Positions 36,111-45,715 of a stretch of DNA of 64,000 nt are shown piece after piece. Source of the stretch: an uncultured bacterium (lineage in GTDB: Bacteria > Verrucomicrobiota > Kiritimatiellia > RFP12 > UBA1067). Every line of letters begins with the position of its first letter. Within the stretch, counting starts at the first letter, position 1. Under the pieces are notes generated by a model. It saw only the letters and a program-made list of their open reading frames with translations. It was not told the origin of the DNA and made no database searches. The stretch spans positions 1-64,000 of the forward strand of contig CACWIW010000016.1 in assembly GCA_902761035.1 (NCBI GenBank), read 5' to 3'. Made by a program: the position numbers and the translations under genes.

Positions 36111-37511
36111 ATGAAAATTTCCTTCTACGGCGCGGCGCAGACCGTTACCGGCTCCATGCACCTTGTGGAGGCGAACGGAAAGCGGATTTTGCTAGACTGC
36201 GGGCTCTACCAGGGGCACCGCAAAGAGGCGTTCGAGCGGAACCGGAACATGCCGGTGGACCCCGCGTCCATCGACGCGGTGATCCTCTCGCACTCCCACA
36301 TCGACCATTCTGGTAACCTGCCGCAGCTCGTGCGGCGCGGGTTCCGCGGCAAGGTGTACGCACGCTCGGCCACGATCGACCTCGTAAACGTGATGCTGCG
36401 AGACAGCTGCTTCCTGCAGATGCGCGACCTTGAGTACGTGAACAAGAGGCGTCGCGCGCAGGGCAAGCACCTGTTCGAGCCGCTCTACACGGAGGAGGAC
36501 GTGGACGCGCTCATGCCGCTCTTCGAGCCGCTCCACCTGCACCAGTCGCGCGAGATCTTCAAGGGCATCACGCTCACGTTCTTCAACGCGGGGCACATCC
36601 TCGGCAGCGCGCAGGTGATGCTGGACGTCGCCGGCGGCACGGGCCACAACCACCGCTTGCTCTTCAGCGGCGACCTCGGCCAGCCGAACCAGCCGATCCT
36701 CCGCCACTACGAGTACCCGCAGGGAGCGGACATCGTGCTCATCGAATCCACCTACGCCGACCGCTTGCATCCCTCTGCGGAGGATGTGGAGGGACGCCTG
36801 AAGGGATACATCGACGACATCGTGCAGCAGCGTTCGAAGCTCATCATCCCGGCGTTCTCGGTGGGCCGCACGCAGCAGATCCTCTACTACCTCAACCGGC
36901 TCCTCGCGTCCGGCCGCATCCGCCAGATTCCCGTGTACATCGACTCGCCGCTCTCGAAGAAGGCCACGATGATCTACGAGAAGCACACTGGCTGCTACAA
37001 CGACGAGGCGATGCGCCTCCTCAATTCCGGCGTGAACCCGCTTACGTTCCCGGGGATGCAGTTTGTAGAGACGCCGCAGCAGTCGATGTCCCTCAACGAG
37101 CTGCGCGGCCCGATGGTGATCGTTGCGGCGAGCGGCATGTGCGAAGGCGGGCGCGTGGTACACCACCTGAAGGCGTCCGTGGGCGATCCCCGAAACATAG
37201 TGCTCATCGTTGGCTTCCAGGCGGAGGGCACGCTCGGCCGTCGGCTCGTGGAGCACAAGGACGACACGGTGAAGATGCTCGGCGAGGAGGTGAAGCTCGA
37301 GGCGCGCGTCCACACGATAAACGCCCTCTCGGCGCACGCGGACCGGAACGGCCTCATGGACTGGTACGACGGCGTGAAGGGCCGCGTGAAGCACGCGTTC
37401 GCGGTCCACGGCGAGCCTGACCGCGTGAAGATGATGACCGACCTTCTCGCCGAGCATGGCTGTCCGAGTCCCGTCGCGCCCGTGGAGGGTCAGAGCTTCG
37501 TGTTCGACTGA
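36111..37511 (+). CDS. Metallo-beta-lactamase/beta-CASP RNA exonuclease
   Basis: A 466-residue protein starting MKISFYGAAQTVTGSMHLVE. The metal motif SHSHIDHSG (~61-69), NAGHILGSA (~160), LLFSGDLGQ and the beta-CASP motifs PAFSVGRTQQIL, AASGMCEGGRVVHHL and INALSAHADR are all present and intact. Family members (KEFF-type predicted RNA exonucleases, CPSF73-like) degrade or process RNA with two zinc ions. ATG 36111 gives the standard N-terminus and lies 5 bases after a -10 box. It is monocistronic and divergent from the CPBP protease. Confidence 0.92.
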   Translation: MKISFYGAAQTVTGSMHLVEANGKRILLDCGLYQGHRKEAFERNRNMPVDPASIDAVILSHSHIDHSGNLPQLVRRGFRGKVYARSATIDLVNVMLRDSCFLQMRDLEYVNKRRRAQGKHLFEPLYTEEDVDALMPLFEPLHLHQSREIFKGITLTFFNAGHILGSAQVMLDVAGGTGHNHRLLFSGDLGQPNQPILRHYEYPQGADIVLIESTYADRLHPSAEDVEGRLKGYIDDIVQQRSKLIIPAFSVGRTQQILYYLNRLLASGRIRQIPVYIDSPLSKKATMIYEKHTGCYNDEAMRLLNSGVNPLTFPGMQFVETPQQSMSLNELRGPMVIVAASGMCEGGRVVHHLKASVGDPRNIVLIVGFQAEGTLGRRLVEHKDDTVKMLGEEVKLEARVHTINALSAHADRNGLMDWYDGVKGRVKHAFAVHGEPDRVKMMTDLLAEHGCPSPVAPVEGQSFVFD

Positions 37512-37633
37512 CGGCAGGGTTTGACGTTTTTCTGACAAATCCGTGACATCGTTATAACGCATGAGTGTTCGGAGTGTGGTATCATATTTGCGGTTTCGGG
37601 GCATTAGCCCTTGCACCGCGTCAATGAAAATGA

Positions 37634-37639
37634 GATAAT
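37634..37639 (+). promoter_or_regulatory. -10 box of the secretion cluster
   Basis: GATAAT lies 7 bases before ATG 37647, so a leaderless start is possible. An alternative, TGGTATCAT at ~37577-37585, would give a ~55-base leader. Confidence 0.4.
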
Positions 37640-37646
37640 ATCGCGA

Positions 37647-39224
37647 ATGGCAAAAGAAGTTACAGTGCTTGGCATCGAAGGCGCATTCCTGCGCGGCGTT
37701 CGGCTCGAGGAGCGGAACGGCGCGTTCGTGTGCGCCGAAGTTGAGTCGTGGCCGCTCGTGGCGGGGGCTGCGGACGGGGCGTCCGCAGCGGCATCTGCGG
37801 GCGAGACGCCCGCCATCCCGATGGGCGGTCAGCCTGCTACCCCGATGGGTAATCTGCCCGTCGTACCGGCTGATTCCTCCACCTCGCCCGACTTCTCTGA
37901 AGAAGCGCCCGTGGAGGCGGTCGCGGAGGAGGATAAGCCGCTTGCCCGCGCGTTGCGCGCTGCGGCGAAGCATTTCGAGCAGTCGGAGTTCACGCTGGCG
38001 ATTCCGCTTTCGAAGCTCTTGGTGAAGGGCGTGCGCATGCCCGTTGAGGCGCGCGACGAGCTACTGAGCGCGGCGAAGCTGGAGCTGGACGGCATATCGC
38101 CGTTCCCCGACGAGGACCTTGCACCAGCGGCGGAGGTCGTGGCTGAGACGGATTCCGAGATACAGGTGCTTGCCGCAGCATTGCCGGCGGCTGCTGCGTC
38201 CGAGATCGGCGCGGCGCTCACCGCCGCCCGCGTACACGTTACGCGCACGGACGCGACGGCGCTCGGCTGGCTGCGCAGCCTTTGGCCGCGTCTGAGCGAG
38301 GTAGAGGCGCATCGCCGCCTCGTGCTGCTGAATCTGGGCGACGGCTGGGACCTAGCGGTGCTTGACGACGGCGCGCCCGTGCAGCTGCGCGGCATCGGCA
38401 ACGTCGGCTCGGCGGCAGAGCTTGTCCGGGAGGTCACCCTGAGCCTGCTTGCGTGTGATGCGTACGGAGCGGACGTGGGCGACGTTGTTGTGTGCGGATT
38501 CAAGCAACCTGATGAGGTAGTGCTTGCACGTCTCTCCGTGTTTGGTCCGGTGCGCACGCTGATTGTGGACAACCCGTCCGCTGGCGTGGAGGGTTGTGCG
38601 CAGCGCGAGGCCGAGGGCGGAACGTTCGACGTGACGCCGGCCGACTGGGCTGAGGCGCGCACGGAGTCCCGCTTCCGCGGCAAGCTCAAGGCTTTTCTCG
38701 CCGTCGCCGTTGGACTTTGGGCGATCGTGATGGGCGTGCTGTTCGGATACGAGATCGTGTACAACAAGATGAGGGACCACCAGAAGGACCTCCGCAAGGG
38801 AGCGCACGCGCGCGCATACAAGGAGGTACTGGACATGACGAACCGCGTGGCGCTCATCGACCGCTACGAGGACCGGTCCACGTGCGCGCTCGAGATGCTC
38901 AAGCTCGTGTCGGACAGCCTGCCGGAGGACGAGGGGATGACGTTCGACTTCTTCCGCTTCCGCCGCGGCGACGGCGTGTTCGTGCGCGGCAAGGCGTCCG
39001 AGCGCGAAAGCTGGCGAAAGCTTGAGCAGGCGCTCCGTGCCGCGCAGGTGTCCAAGGTCAGTGAAGACGGCGAGGTGGAGACCGACGAGGACGCCCCGGC
39101 ACTGTTTTCGGAAGTGAAGCCGTCTGATTCAAGCCAGAACCGCGACGGGCTCTTCCCGTTCACCATTGAGGCCAAGTTCCCCGTCGTGGAAGAGGACAAG
39201 GCCGAGAAAGGTAGGTCAAAATGA
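37647..39224 (+). CDS. GspL-like (PilM/PilN-type) secretion inner-membrane platform protein
   Basis: A 525-residue bitopic protein. The N-terminal ~340 residues have an actin-like (PilM/GspL cytoplasmic) layout, with VTVLGIEGAFLRGVRLEE at the start and LVLLNLGDGWDLAVLDDG at ~230; a membrane segment FLAVAVGLWAIVMGVLFGYEIVY lies at ~352-374 and a periplasmic PilN/GspL-like domain follows. It should link the cytoplasmic ATPase to the pseudopilin machinery. Residues ~38-70 are a low-complexity linker encoded by REP-like palindromes (37767-37789 and 37797-37813) inserted in frame. Its stop overlaps the ATG of the next gene by 4 bases. It heads a gspL-gspM-gspD-LRR protein cluster. Confidence 0.75.
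   Translation: MAKEVTVLGIEGAFLRGVRLEERNGAFVCAEVESWPLVAGAADGASAAASAGETPAIPMGGQPATPMGNLPVVPADSSTSPDFSEEAPVEAVAEEDKPLARALRAAAKHFEQSEFTLAIPLSKLLVKGVRMPVEARDELLSAAKLELDGISPFPDEDLAPAAEVVAETDSEIQVLAAALPAAAASEIGAALTAARVHVTRTDATALGWLRSLWPRLSEVEAHRRLVLLNLGDGWDLAVLDDGAPVQLRGIGNVGSAAELVREVTLSLLACDAYGADVGDVVVCGFKQPDEVVLARLSVFGPVRTLIVDNPSAGVEGCAQREAEGGTFDVTPADWAEARTESRFRGKLKAFLAVAVGLWAIVMGVLFGYEIVYNKMRDHQKDLRKGAHARAYKEVLDMTNRVALIDRYEDRSTCALEMLKLVSDSLPEDEGMTFDFFRFRRGDGVFVRGKASERESWRKLEQALRAAQVSKVSEDGEVETDEDAPALFSEVKPSDSSQNRDGLFPFTIEAKFPVVEEDKAEKGRSK
37767..37813. repeat. REP-like palindromes within the GspL-like gene
   Basis: GCTGCGGACG-GGG-CGTCCGCAGC (37767-37789) and GCGGGCG-AGA-CGCCCGC (37797-37813). 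The second is identical to intergenic sequence at 27201-27217. Confidence 0.85.
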
Positions 39225-39796
39225 CAATGCCCGGGGCAAAGTCTCGCAGGGACCGAATGGTCATTGCCATCGTGGTCGTGGTGGCGCTCTACGCCCTTGC
39301 GGCGCTTATGTGGTTCACTGGTCGCAACAAGGCATGGGAACTTGCGCGCAAGGGCTACGAGAGGGAACTCAAGACGCTCAAGCGGGAAAAGGCCCTTATC
39401 GAAGACCGTTCCCTCTGGGAAGAGCGTGCCGAGACCAAGCGGCTGCGCATGCCGCTCGTGGACACGGGTGAGATGCCAGCCACTCGCTGGGAACGCATCA
39501 TCGAGCGCCTGGCCGCGGAATACCACGTGAGCGTGGGAAAGGGTCTGAAGGCGTCGCAGACAGAGGAGGACCATGGCGGCGTCTGGGAGATGCCCGTCGA
39601 CGTGAGGTACGACAACACCTCCCTGCAGCGCCTGGTGGAGTTTCTATTCGCCGTCAACAAGTCGGCGGATGCGATGATGGACGTGCGAGAACTCGAGATC
39701 AGCGTGCGTCCGAAGAATCCTGGCGCGCTTAACGGTAAGCTCGTGCTTACCTGCGCATACCTGAAGGGCGACGTGCCCGTGGAAAAGACGAAGTGA
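39221..39796 (+). CDS. GspM/PilO-like secretion protein
   Basis: A 191-residue protein with a basic N-terminus, one membrane helix (MVIAIVVVVALYALAALMWF, residues ~12-31), a coiled coil (ELARKGYERELKTLKREKALIEDR) and a ferredoxin-like periplasmic domain (VDVRYDNTSLQRLVEFLFAVN), which is the GspM/PilO plan. It would pair with the GspL-like protein through the coiled coil. Sequence identity to named families is too low to see directly; the call rests on layout and the position between the GspL-like and secretin genes. The ATG overlaps the upstream stop (ATGA). The secretin follows after 16 bases. Confidence 0.65.
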   Translation: MTMPGAKSRRDRMVIAIVVVVALYALAALMWFTGRNKAWELARKGYERELKTLKREKALIEDRSLWEERAETKRLRMPLVDTGEMPATRWERIIERLAAEYHVSVGKGLKASQTEEDHGGVWEMPVDVRYDNTSLQRLVEFLFAVNKSADAMMDVRELEISVRPKNPGALNGKLVLTCAYLKGDVPVEKTK

Positions 39797-39812
39797 AGGG
39801 AACTTGGATATT

Positions 39813-42716
39813 ATGAACACTAACATCAAGAAGTTTTTGGCCATTGCGGCACTGTCCGCAATTTCGGCGGTGGCGTTTGCCCAGTTTCAGCCAGGCCGTC
39901 GGCCATTGTTGCGTCCGGGCTCTAGGCTCCGCAGGGCTGGTGCGGAAACGGTGGCAACACAGCCTACTCCCGAGGCAAAACCGATTACCGAGCAGCTCAA
40001 GGAAAGTATGGAGCTTAAGGGAACGAACGGCGTGCCCATGCTCAACTTCGAGAATGCGCCGCTGGAACTTGTGCTGATGCAGTATGCTTCGCTCTCCGAG
40101 AAGGTGCTGCTGCCCGCGCCGAACCTTCCCAAGACGCAGATCACGCTCACGTCAAACGGGCGCGAACTCGATAAGGAGTCATACCTCGAGGCCATCGAGG
40201 TTGCGCTCGTGATGAATGGCGTTGTGATCGAGCCGTTCGACGAGCACTTCCTACGCGCCTTTGAGCGCAAGTCCGTGCGTACACAAGGTATCCGCACGCT
40301 AATGAACGTCTCCACGAACGGCCTTCCGGAGAAGGGCCGCGTGATCAGCCAGCTCATTAGGCTGGACAACATTACGGCGTCCGAGGCACAGGAGGCGTTG
40401 AAGGGATTCATGGATGAAAAAGGCCAATTCCAGGTGTTTGAGCGGAACAACGCGATCCTAGTCACCGATACGCAGGAGAACGTCAACCGCATGCTTGAAA
40501 TCATCAAGGAGCTCGATGTGCCTAACCCCGTCCTCGAGGAGGTCTTTGTACACGAGGTGAAGTTTGCCGTCGCGTCGGAAATCAAGGCTCGCCTAGAGGA
40601 AATCGTTACGGCGTCGGAAAAGGATGTGCAAAAATCGGCCGCAGCAGTAAAGTCAAGCGGCGGGCCTGGCTTCTCGCGGCCGTCTGCGTCCCCGCAGCCC
40701 AATCGGCTCCTCAACCTCAATAACCGCCCTGGCATAAACAAGCCAGATAATCCGGTCAGCAAGCCTAACGCCGTCCTCACGGCGGCCATTTCCGATGCCG
40801 ACCGCGGCATGATTCGCGGCAAGGTGCTAATCGTGGCCGATGATCGATCCAATAAGCTCATTGTCATAACTTCAAAGACCAACTGGAATTTCTTTAAAAG
40901 GATCATTGATAGCCTAGACGTGGAGACGGAGCCGGACGAGGCCGTCAAGGTACACCAGCTCAAACATGCGGAGGCCGAGGATGTGGCCTCGATGCTCAAT
41001 GACCTCATCGGGTCGACGACGACCCAGTCCAAGAACAATCAGAACGCTAACGCGAACCGTTCTGGTGCGGCCACGCGCAACCTCACCCAGGGGGCGCGTC
41101 CGGGGGTCACGCCTCCGCGTCCAACTTCGTCCGCCGCCAACTCCAATCTTGGCGCGCTTAACAAGGACACCGTCAAGATACTTGCCGACAAGCGCCTCAA
41201 CGCCATAGTCGTGAAGGCGCGCAAGGAGGACATGAACCTCATCCTTCACGTTATCGAGGACATGGACATCAAGCTCTCCCAGGTGCTGCTTGAGACCGTC
41301 ATCATCCAGGTTGAACTGGGCGACGACCTCCAGACGGGCGTCGACTGGGTCCAACGCGGCCGTCAGAGGACGTCTCAGCAGGTTCAGGCCACGGACTCCA
41401 ATGGGCGCAAGTTGTTCTGGCAGGAGGTCACCGATGATTCCGGCGCCACCACTACGCGTCAGACGACCGAGGACACGGGCAACCCCGTCATGAAGACGAT
41501 TACGAAGGTTACACGCGACGGTTTCTACAACAACGGCAGTTACATGCTCGGCGGCGGCGGCGGTTCCGGCACGTCCATGCTCGGCACGCTGATGAACGCT
41601 GCGGTCAACGCATCGACCAACGAGGCCGTCCTCACCGCTGCGAATCCGATCGGCGGCGGCGTGAACTACCTGCTGAAGAGCGACAAGCTCAACATCGCCT
41701 CCATTATCCAGGCCGCGAAGAGCGACAGCCGCTCTAAGGTGCTCGCCTCGCCGGTTCTCATGACGCTCGACAACAAGGAGGCCACGATCGAGGCGACGGA
41801 CATGATCTACCTCTTCAGCGGCTACCAGTACTCTGGCTCCACCTACTCCGGCACGCAGGTTCGCAACTACGAGAAGCGCGACATCGGCCTTACCGTGAAG
41901 GTGACACCTCACATCAACAAGAACGGCACCGTGATGCTCAAGATCGAGGAGAAGTTCGAGACTCAGGGTGCGGACCAGAACGTGCCGAACGAGTCGGGCG
42001 GCACGGATCCGTACGCGACCGTCACGACGCGCAAGATGTCATCGGAGGTGACGGTGGAGAATCTCCAGACTATCATGATGGGCGGCCTCACGAAGAAGTC
42101 CAACGTGCAGTCCGAGAGCGGCATCCCGCTGCTGAAGGACATCCCGTGGATAGGCAAGTGGCTGTTCGGCAGTGTGTCTATTAAAGAGGCGCGCAGCGAA
42201 CTCCTGGTGTTCATCACGCCGTACGTGCTTGACGACGCGGCTGCGTCGCAGGCGGAGGCCCTTAGGCGCAAGAAGGTACTGAGCACCACGCGTCCGTGGG
42301 ATGACAACGGCTGGTCGCTCTCTGCGCTCGCCGATCCCGTCACGAAGAAGGAACAGCTGCGCCGCAGGGCGCTCGAGTGGGCCGAGCAGGATGAGGAACA
42401 CGCCACGGGCAAGAAGCTCGAGGAGGCGAAGGAAAAGCGCATCAAGGACCTCGAGGAGAAGACCGAAAAGGAGCGCCGCGAGTGGGCCGACAAGCATGCG
42501 AAGGACGTGTTGGAAGCCCTCAACCGCTACGAGCAGGAACAGGTGGACTGGCACGAGTTCATCGACAAGCTCCGCAAGGAGAAGGAAGAGAAGGACGCTG
42601 CGAAGGCACAGGAGGCGCAGTCCGCCGCCAAAGTTCGGGAGTCTGCGGGCGAAGAGCCCGCCAAGACCCCAGAGCCGGCGAAGGAGAACCTCCTGGAAGC
42701 TCTCCAGAAAAAATAA
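39813..42716 (+). CDS. gspD: Secretin (GspD/PilQ-type outer-membrane pore)
   Basis: A 967-residue exported protein: signal peptide (1-~23), an Arg-rich segment, N0/STN-like and N1-N3 domains (~60-430; VISQLIRLDNITASEAQEALKGF, AVKVHQLKHAEAEDVASMLNDLIG, DKRLNAIVVKARKEDMNLILHVIEDMD) and the secretin beta-domain (~490-810) with IIQAAKSDSRSKVLASPVLMTLDNKEA and VQSESGIPLLKDIPWIGKWLFG, the family signature. It forms the multimeric outer-membrane channel. The last ~130 residues are a highly charged coiled coil (EEAKEKRIKDLEEKTEKERREW), not part of standard secretins, ending with a short linker encoded by a REP-like palindrome at 42645-42661. It is downstream of the GspL/GspM-like genes, with the same promoter presumed. 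Confidence 0.92.
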   Translation: MNTNIKKFLAIAALSAISAVAFAQFQPGRRPLLRPGSRLRRAGAETVATQPTPEAKPITEQLKESMELKGTNGVPMLNFENAPLELVLMQYASLSEKVLLPAPNLPKTQITLTSNGRELDKESYLEAIEVALVMNGVVIEPFDEHFLRAFERKSVRTQGIRTLMNVSTNGLPEKGRVISQLIRLDNITASEAQEALKGFMDEKGQFQVFERNNAILVTDTQENVNRMLEIIKELDVPNPVLEEVFVHEVKFAVASEIKARLEEIVTASEKDVQKSAAAVKSSGGPGFSRPSASPQPNRLLNLNNRPGINKPDNPVSKPNAVLTAAISDADRGMIRGKVLIVADDRSNKLIVITSKTNWNFFKRIIDSLDVETEPDEAVKVHQLKHAEAEDVASMLNDLIGSTTTQSKNNQNANANRSGAATRNLTQGARPGVTPPRPTSSAANSNLGALNKDTVKILADKRLNAIVVKARKEDMNLILHVIEDMDIKLSQVLLETVIIQVELGDDLQTGVDWVQRGRQRTSQQVQATDSNGRKLFWQEVTDDSGATTTRQTTEDTGNPVMKTITKVTRDGFYNNGSYMLGGGGGSGTSMLGTLMNAAVNASTNEAVLTAANPIGGGVNYLLKSDKLNIASIIQAAKSDSRSKVLASPVLMTLDNKEATIEATDMIYLFSGYQYSGSTYSGTQVRNYEKRDIGLTVKVTPHINKNGTVMLKIEEKFETQGADQNVPNESGGTDPYATVTTRKMSSEVTVENLQTIMMGGLTKKSNVQSESGIPLLKDIPWIGKWLFGSVSIKEARSELLVFITPYVLDDAAASQAEALRRKKVLSTTRPWDDNGWSLSALADPVTKKEQLRRRALEWAEQDEEHATGKKLEEAKEKRIKDLEEKTEKERREWADKHAKDVLEALNRYEQEQVDWHEFIDKLRKEKEEKDAAKAQEAQSAAKVRESAGEEPAKTPEPAKENLLEALQKK

Positions 42717-42762
42717 TGGCCGCCGAATGCGGCATGACGCCGAGACGAAAGGAGAAGGACAA

Positions 42763-45708
42763 ATGAATAAAGGCTTCCTCGTGGCAGGGCTCCTGTTCGC
42801 CTCGGCGTTCGCCGTCCAGGCGGAAAACTATTATGCCGCTCCACTAGATGATGCCCCGGTCAAGATTGACAGGCAAATAACTTTACCGGCCGTGATTACG
42901 GGAACCGTGTCGTCTGCCAGCAGCAAGCATTGGGTGTCGTTTAGCGTAGACAAAAATTACGGGCCGTTGCCAGCCGCCATATATACTTACATGGGGACTG
43001 GATCCGTGTTTCGCGCGACGCTGTCCAGGGAGGAAGTGGGCGGCGAGGGGGATGGGATTGCTCTTTCGGCGGAACGCAAGAACTGGACATTCAACACCTC
43101 GACGCCATACGTGCTCAACATCTCTGCCGCAACTTACAGGAAAGGCGCTAGTTACGCTGTGTGGTTGGGTGATTTTGGCGATTTCACAGTGACTTTCGTC
43201 GGTAACGGCGGAACGGTGTCCACGAACAAGATGACATATATTCCGGGACAAAAGTATGGCTGGCTCCCCAAGGCCACGCGTACGAACTACGTACATACGG
43301 GCTGGAGCACGGCGGCTTCGAACAATGTATATATCACTACTAACACGCTGGTGTGCGTGGGGTACAAGAAACTGTACGCCCGATGGAGGGCCAATACGCA
43401 GTCGTCAACCAACAATGTGTCAGCTGCGACAAACTCTTACTTCGTGGCCTTCAACTCCAACGGCGGTAAGGGCACGATGTCGAATCAGACAATTGCAAAA
43501 GACGTGGCGCAGGCTCTTACCGCTAATAAATTTACGCGCAGTGGATATGATTTCACTGGTTGGGCAATGTCGCCTACGGGGGCGGTCGCGTATGCGGATC
43601 GTGCTGTAGTTTCAAATTTGACAGCTGTTGGCACTACTACTACGCTTTATGCAAACTGGAAGATTTCTCAAGTAACGGTTCACACCCAGGAAGTCAACGG
43701 CGTGCTTTGGCATTATACGGTGGCCAACGGGGGGGCTACGATTTTGAACAGGTCTGGCGACACCTATGTTGCAGCAGTGGACACGTCGGTGAAGGGAACT
43801 TTGACGATTCCCTCCAGACTTGGAACCAACGAGGTGGACAAGATTGGCGAGCGCGCGTTTTCCGGCTGTTCCTCAGTGACCAACATCGTGATCCCATTCG
43901 GCGTCACGTCTATTGGCACGTGCGCCTTCGCCGGTTGCACGGGCCTTGCACCCGGCATAACGATTCCTGAAAGCGTCGATGAGATGGGCTCGTATGTGTT
44001 TACCAACTGTCCTAACCTGAAGATCGTGCGTTACCTCGGCAACTGTCCGGAAGCGGGCGAGGCGCTGTATGCCGGGGCGCCCGCATCCCTCATTTCAGGC
44101 ATACTTAGCGTCAGAACTGGCTGGCCGACGAAGGAGGTGACGTATCAAACCGTAACATCTTCCAGTAGCGGCGAAGCCAGTGGAAATGGCGATGCGGTCG
44201 ATGCGGGCGATACGGGCGATGCCGCAAATGACGCCGCAAATAACGCCGGCACTGACGCCGATAACGGCGAAGAGGCCACGGGAATTGTTTATGCACCGTG
44301 GCCAGAGGGCGCGTATTCAAGGCGAGTGTTGCTGTGGGTTACGCAGCCGCTGCACCGGGTAACGTTCTGGGCCACGCAGGGAGTTTCAAGCTCGGCTATC
44401 GTCCAATACTACGTTCCCGGACGGACGTTAGAATCGCTTCCTGATGAGCCGGAGAATGTCAACGACGGGTACACGTTTCTTGGCTGGTTCACGAAGCCGT
44501 ACGGCGGTACGGAGATAGGGGATGACGATGCCGCTGGGATAATCGTGGACAAGCCGCTTCATTTCTACGCTCACTGGCATAGGGACGACGATCCTGAAAG
44601 CCTCGCCGACGTAGAGTACGATTTTGCCAAGACGCATTCATACGTCGGCTATCTGCTGAACAGCGACGGGGATATGGCTGGAACGATCCAGTTGAAGACG
44701 TCCAAGGCACGATGGAGCCGGGCGGAAGAGGAGACGAACGTCACGGCCTCGGCGACGCTTGTTCTGCTCGGGGAGGGAAAAATCAAGTTGAAGGGTACGC
44801 TGGGTGAAGACCTTTCAGGCACTTTGACGGTCTCCACGAAGTCCGACGAACGTGAGCTTGACGTGTCGCTTAGCGGCAGCGACATGGAGGGGGCGTTTGG
44901 TAGCTACTCGGTCCTCGGCGCACGAGACATCTTCGGCAAAAAGACGTATCTCGACCGTACGAAGGCCAATGCTGTGGGGAACGACTGGAGGGGAAATTAC
45001 GTTGTGGCGCTGAAGGCGGATTCGGATGAATCAAGCCTCGGCAACGGCTACGTGGGACTGTCCGTGCAGGTGAGGGCTAACGGCAGAACCCGCGTGTCGG
45101 GGACGATGCCAGATGGTACTAGGGTGTCCTATTCGGGCCGAATGGCGGTCTTCGACGATCATTGCCTGCTGCCGGTAGTCGTGCCGCTTTATTCTGGCAA
45201 GAGGGGCGGATTTGGCTTTCTCATGGCTTTTTCGGACGAGGGAGTGTCCGCGTCAGTCGCTTCACAGTGGATCAACACAGTCGTGCCGTTCGTTTCGGAG
45301 CTAGAGGTGGAGGGGGCTGGAATGGCGGAGGGGATCTCGCAGAGCGCCACGTTCTCGCTCGAGAATTCCTTTGACGATATCGCGGCGGCTGACGACTTGT
45401 TGCCTTCGGATGTAGAGGTTTCTGTTTCCGGCTCGAGATGGAACACGCCGAAGGCCGGTAAGGTGAAGTTCAGCGCGGAGGATGGCGGCTACAGCGATGA
45501 GTCTGAAAGCGACAACCCCTCCGGGCTCAAGTTGTCCGCGTCGGCGGCGAAGGGGACGTTCAAAGGTCGCTTCAAGGTATTTTCCGTCACTGAGGCGGGG
45601 AAGTCTAAGAAGTACACGGCTACTGTGAATGGAGCCATTCTGGACGGCGTAGGCTATGGCACGGCGACCATCAAGAAGGTCGGCGCTGCCCCTGTGACGG
45701 TGAGGTGA
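42763..45708 (+). CDS. Large secreted surface protein with List-Bact and BspA-type leucine-rich repeats
   Basis: A 981-residue protein with a signal peptide (1-~20). Three Listeria-Bacteroides (InlB B-) repeats are visible: FVGNGGTVST...GWSTAASNN (~145-205), FNSNGGKGTMSNQ...GWAMSPTG (~228-290) and FWATQGVSS...GWFTKPYGG (~535-590). A BspA-type LRR block (TIPSRLGTNEVDKIGERAFSGCSSVTNIVIPFGVTSIGTCAFAGC, ~345-400) lies between them. A Ser/Asp/Gly linker at ~475-510 and a beta-rich C-terminal half follow. It is probably a surface or secreted adhesin-like protein. AAAGGAGAAGG precedes ATG 42763. Encoded 46 bases after the secretin, it is a plausible substrate of that secretion system. Confidence 0.85.
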   Translation: MNKGFLVAGLLFASAFAVQAENYYAAPLDDAPVKIDRQITLPAVITGTVSSASSKHWVSFSVDKNYGPLPAAIYTYMGTGSVFRATLSREEVGGEGDGIALSAERKNWTFNTSTPYVLNISAATYRKGASYAVWLGDFGDFTVTFVGNGGTVSTNKMTYIPGQKYGWLPKATRTNYVHTGWSTAASNNVYITTNTLVCVGYKKLYARWRANTQSSTNNVSAATNSYFVAFNSNGGKGTMSNQTIAKDVAQALTANKFTRSGYDFTGWAMSPTGAVAYADRAVVSNLTAVGTTTTLYANWKISQVTVHTQEVNGVLWHYTVANGGATILNRSGDTYVAAVDTSVKGTLTIPSRLGTNEVDKIGERAFSGCSSVTNIVIPFGVTSIGTCAFAGCTGLAPGITIPESVDEMGSYVFTNCPNLKIVRYLGNCPEAGEALYAGAPASLISGILSVRTGWPTKEVTYQTVTSSSSGEASGNGDAVDAGDTGDAANDAANNAGTDADNGEEATGIVYAPWPEGAYSRRVLLWVTQPLHRVTFWATQGVSSSAIVQYYVPGRTLESLPDEPENVNDGYTFLGWFTKPYGGTEIGDDDAAGIIVDKPLHFYAHWHRDDDPESLADVEYDFAKTHSYVGYLLNSDGDMAGTIQLKTSKARWSRAEEETNVTASATLVLLGEGKIKLKGTLGEDLSGTLTVSTKSDERELDVSLSGSDMEGAFGSYSVLGARDIFGKKTYLDRTKANAVGNDWRGNYVVALKADSDESSLGNGYVGLSVQVRANGRTRVSGTMPDGTRVSYSGRMAVFDDHCLLPVVVPLYSGKRGGFGFLMAFSDEGVSASVASQWINTVVPFVSELEVEGAGMAEGISQSATFSLENSFDDIAAADDLLPSDVEVSVSGSRWNTPKAGKVKFSAEDGGYSDESESDNPSGLKLSASAAKGTFKGRFKVFSVTEAGKSKKYTATVNGAILDGVGYGTATIKKVGAAPVTVR

Positions 45709-45715
45709 GGGCGGA

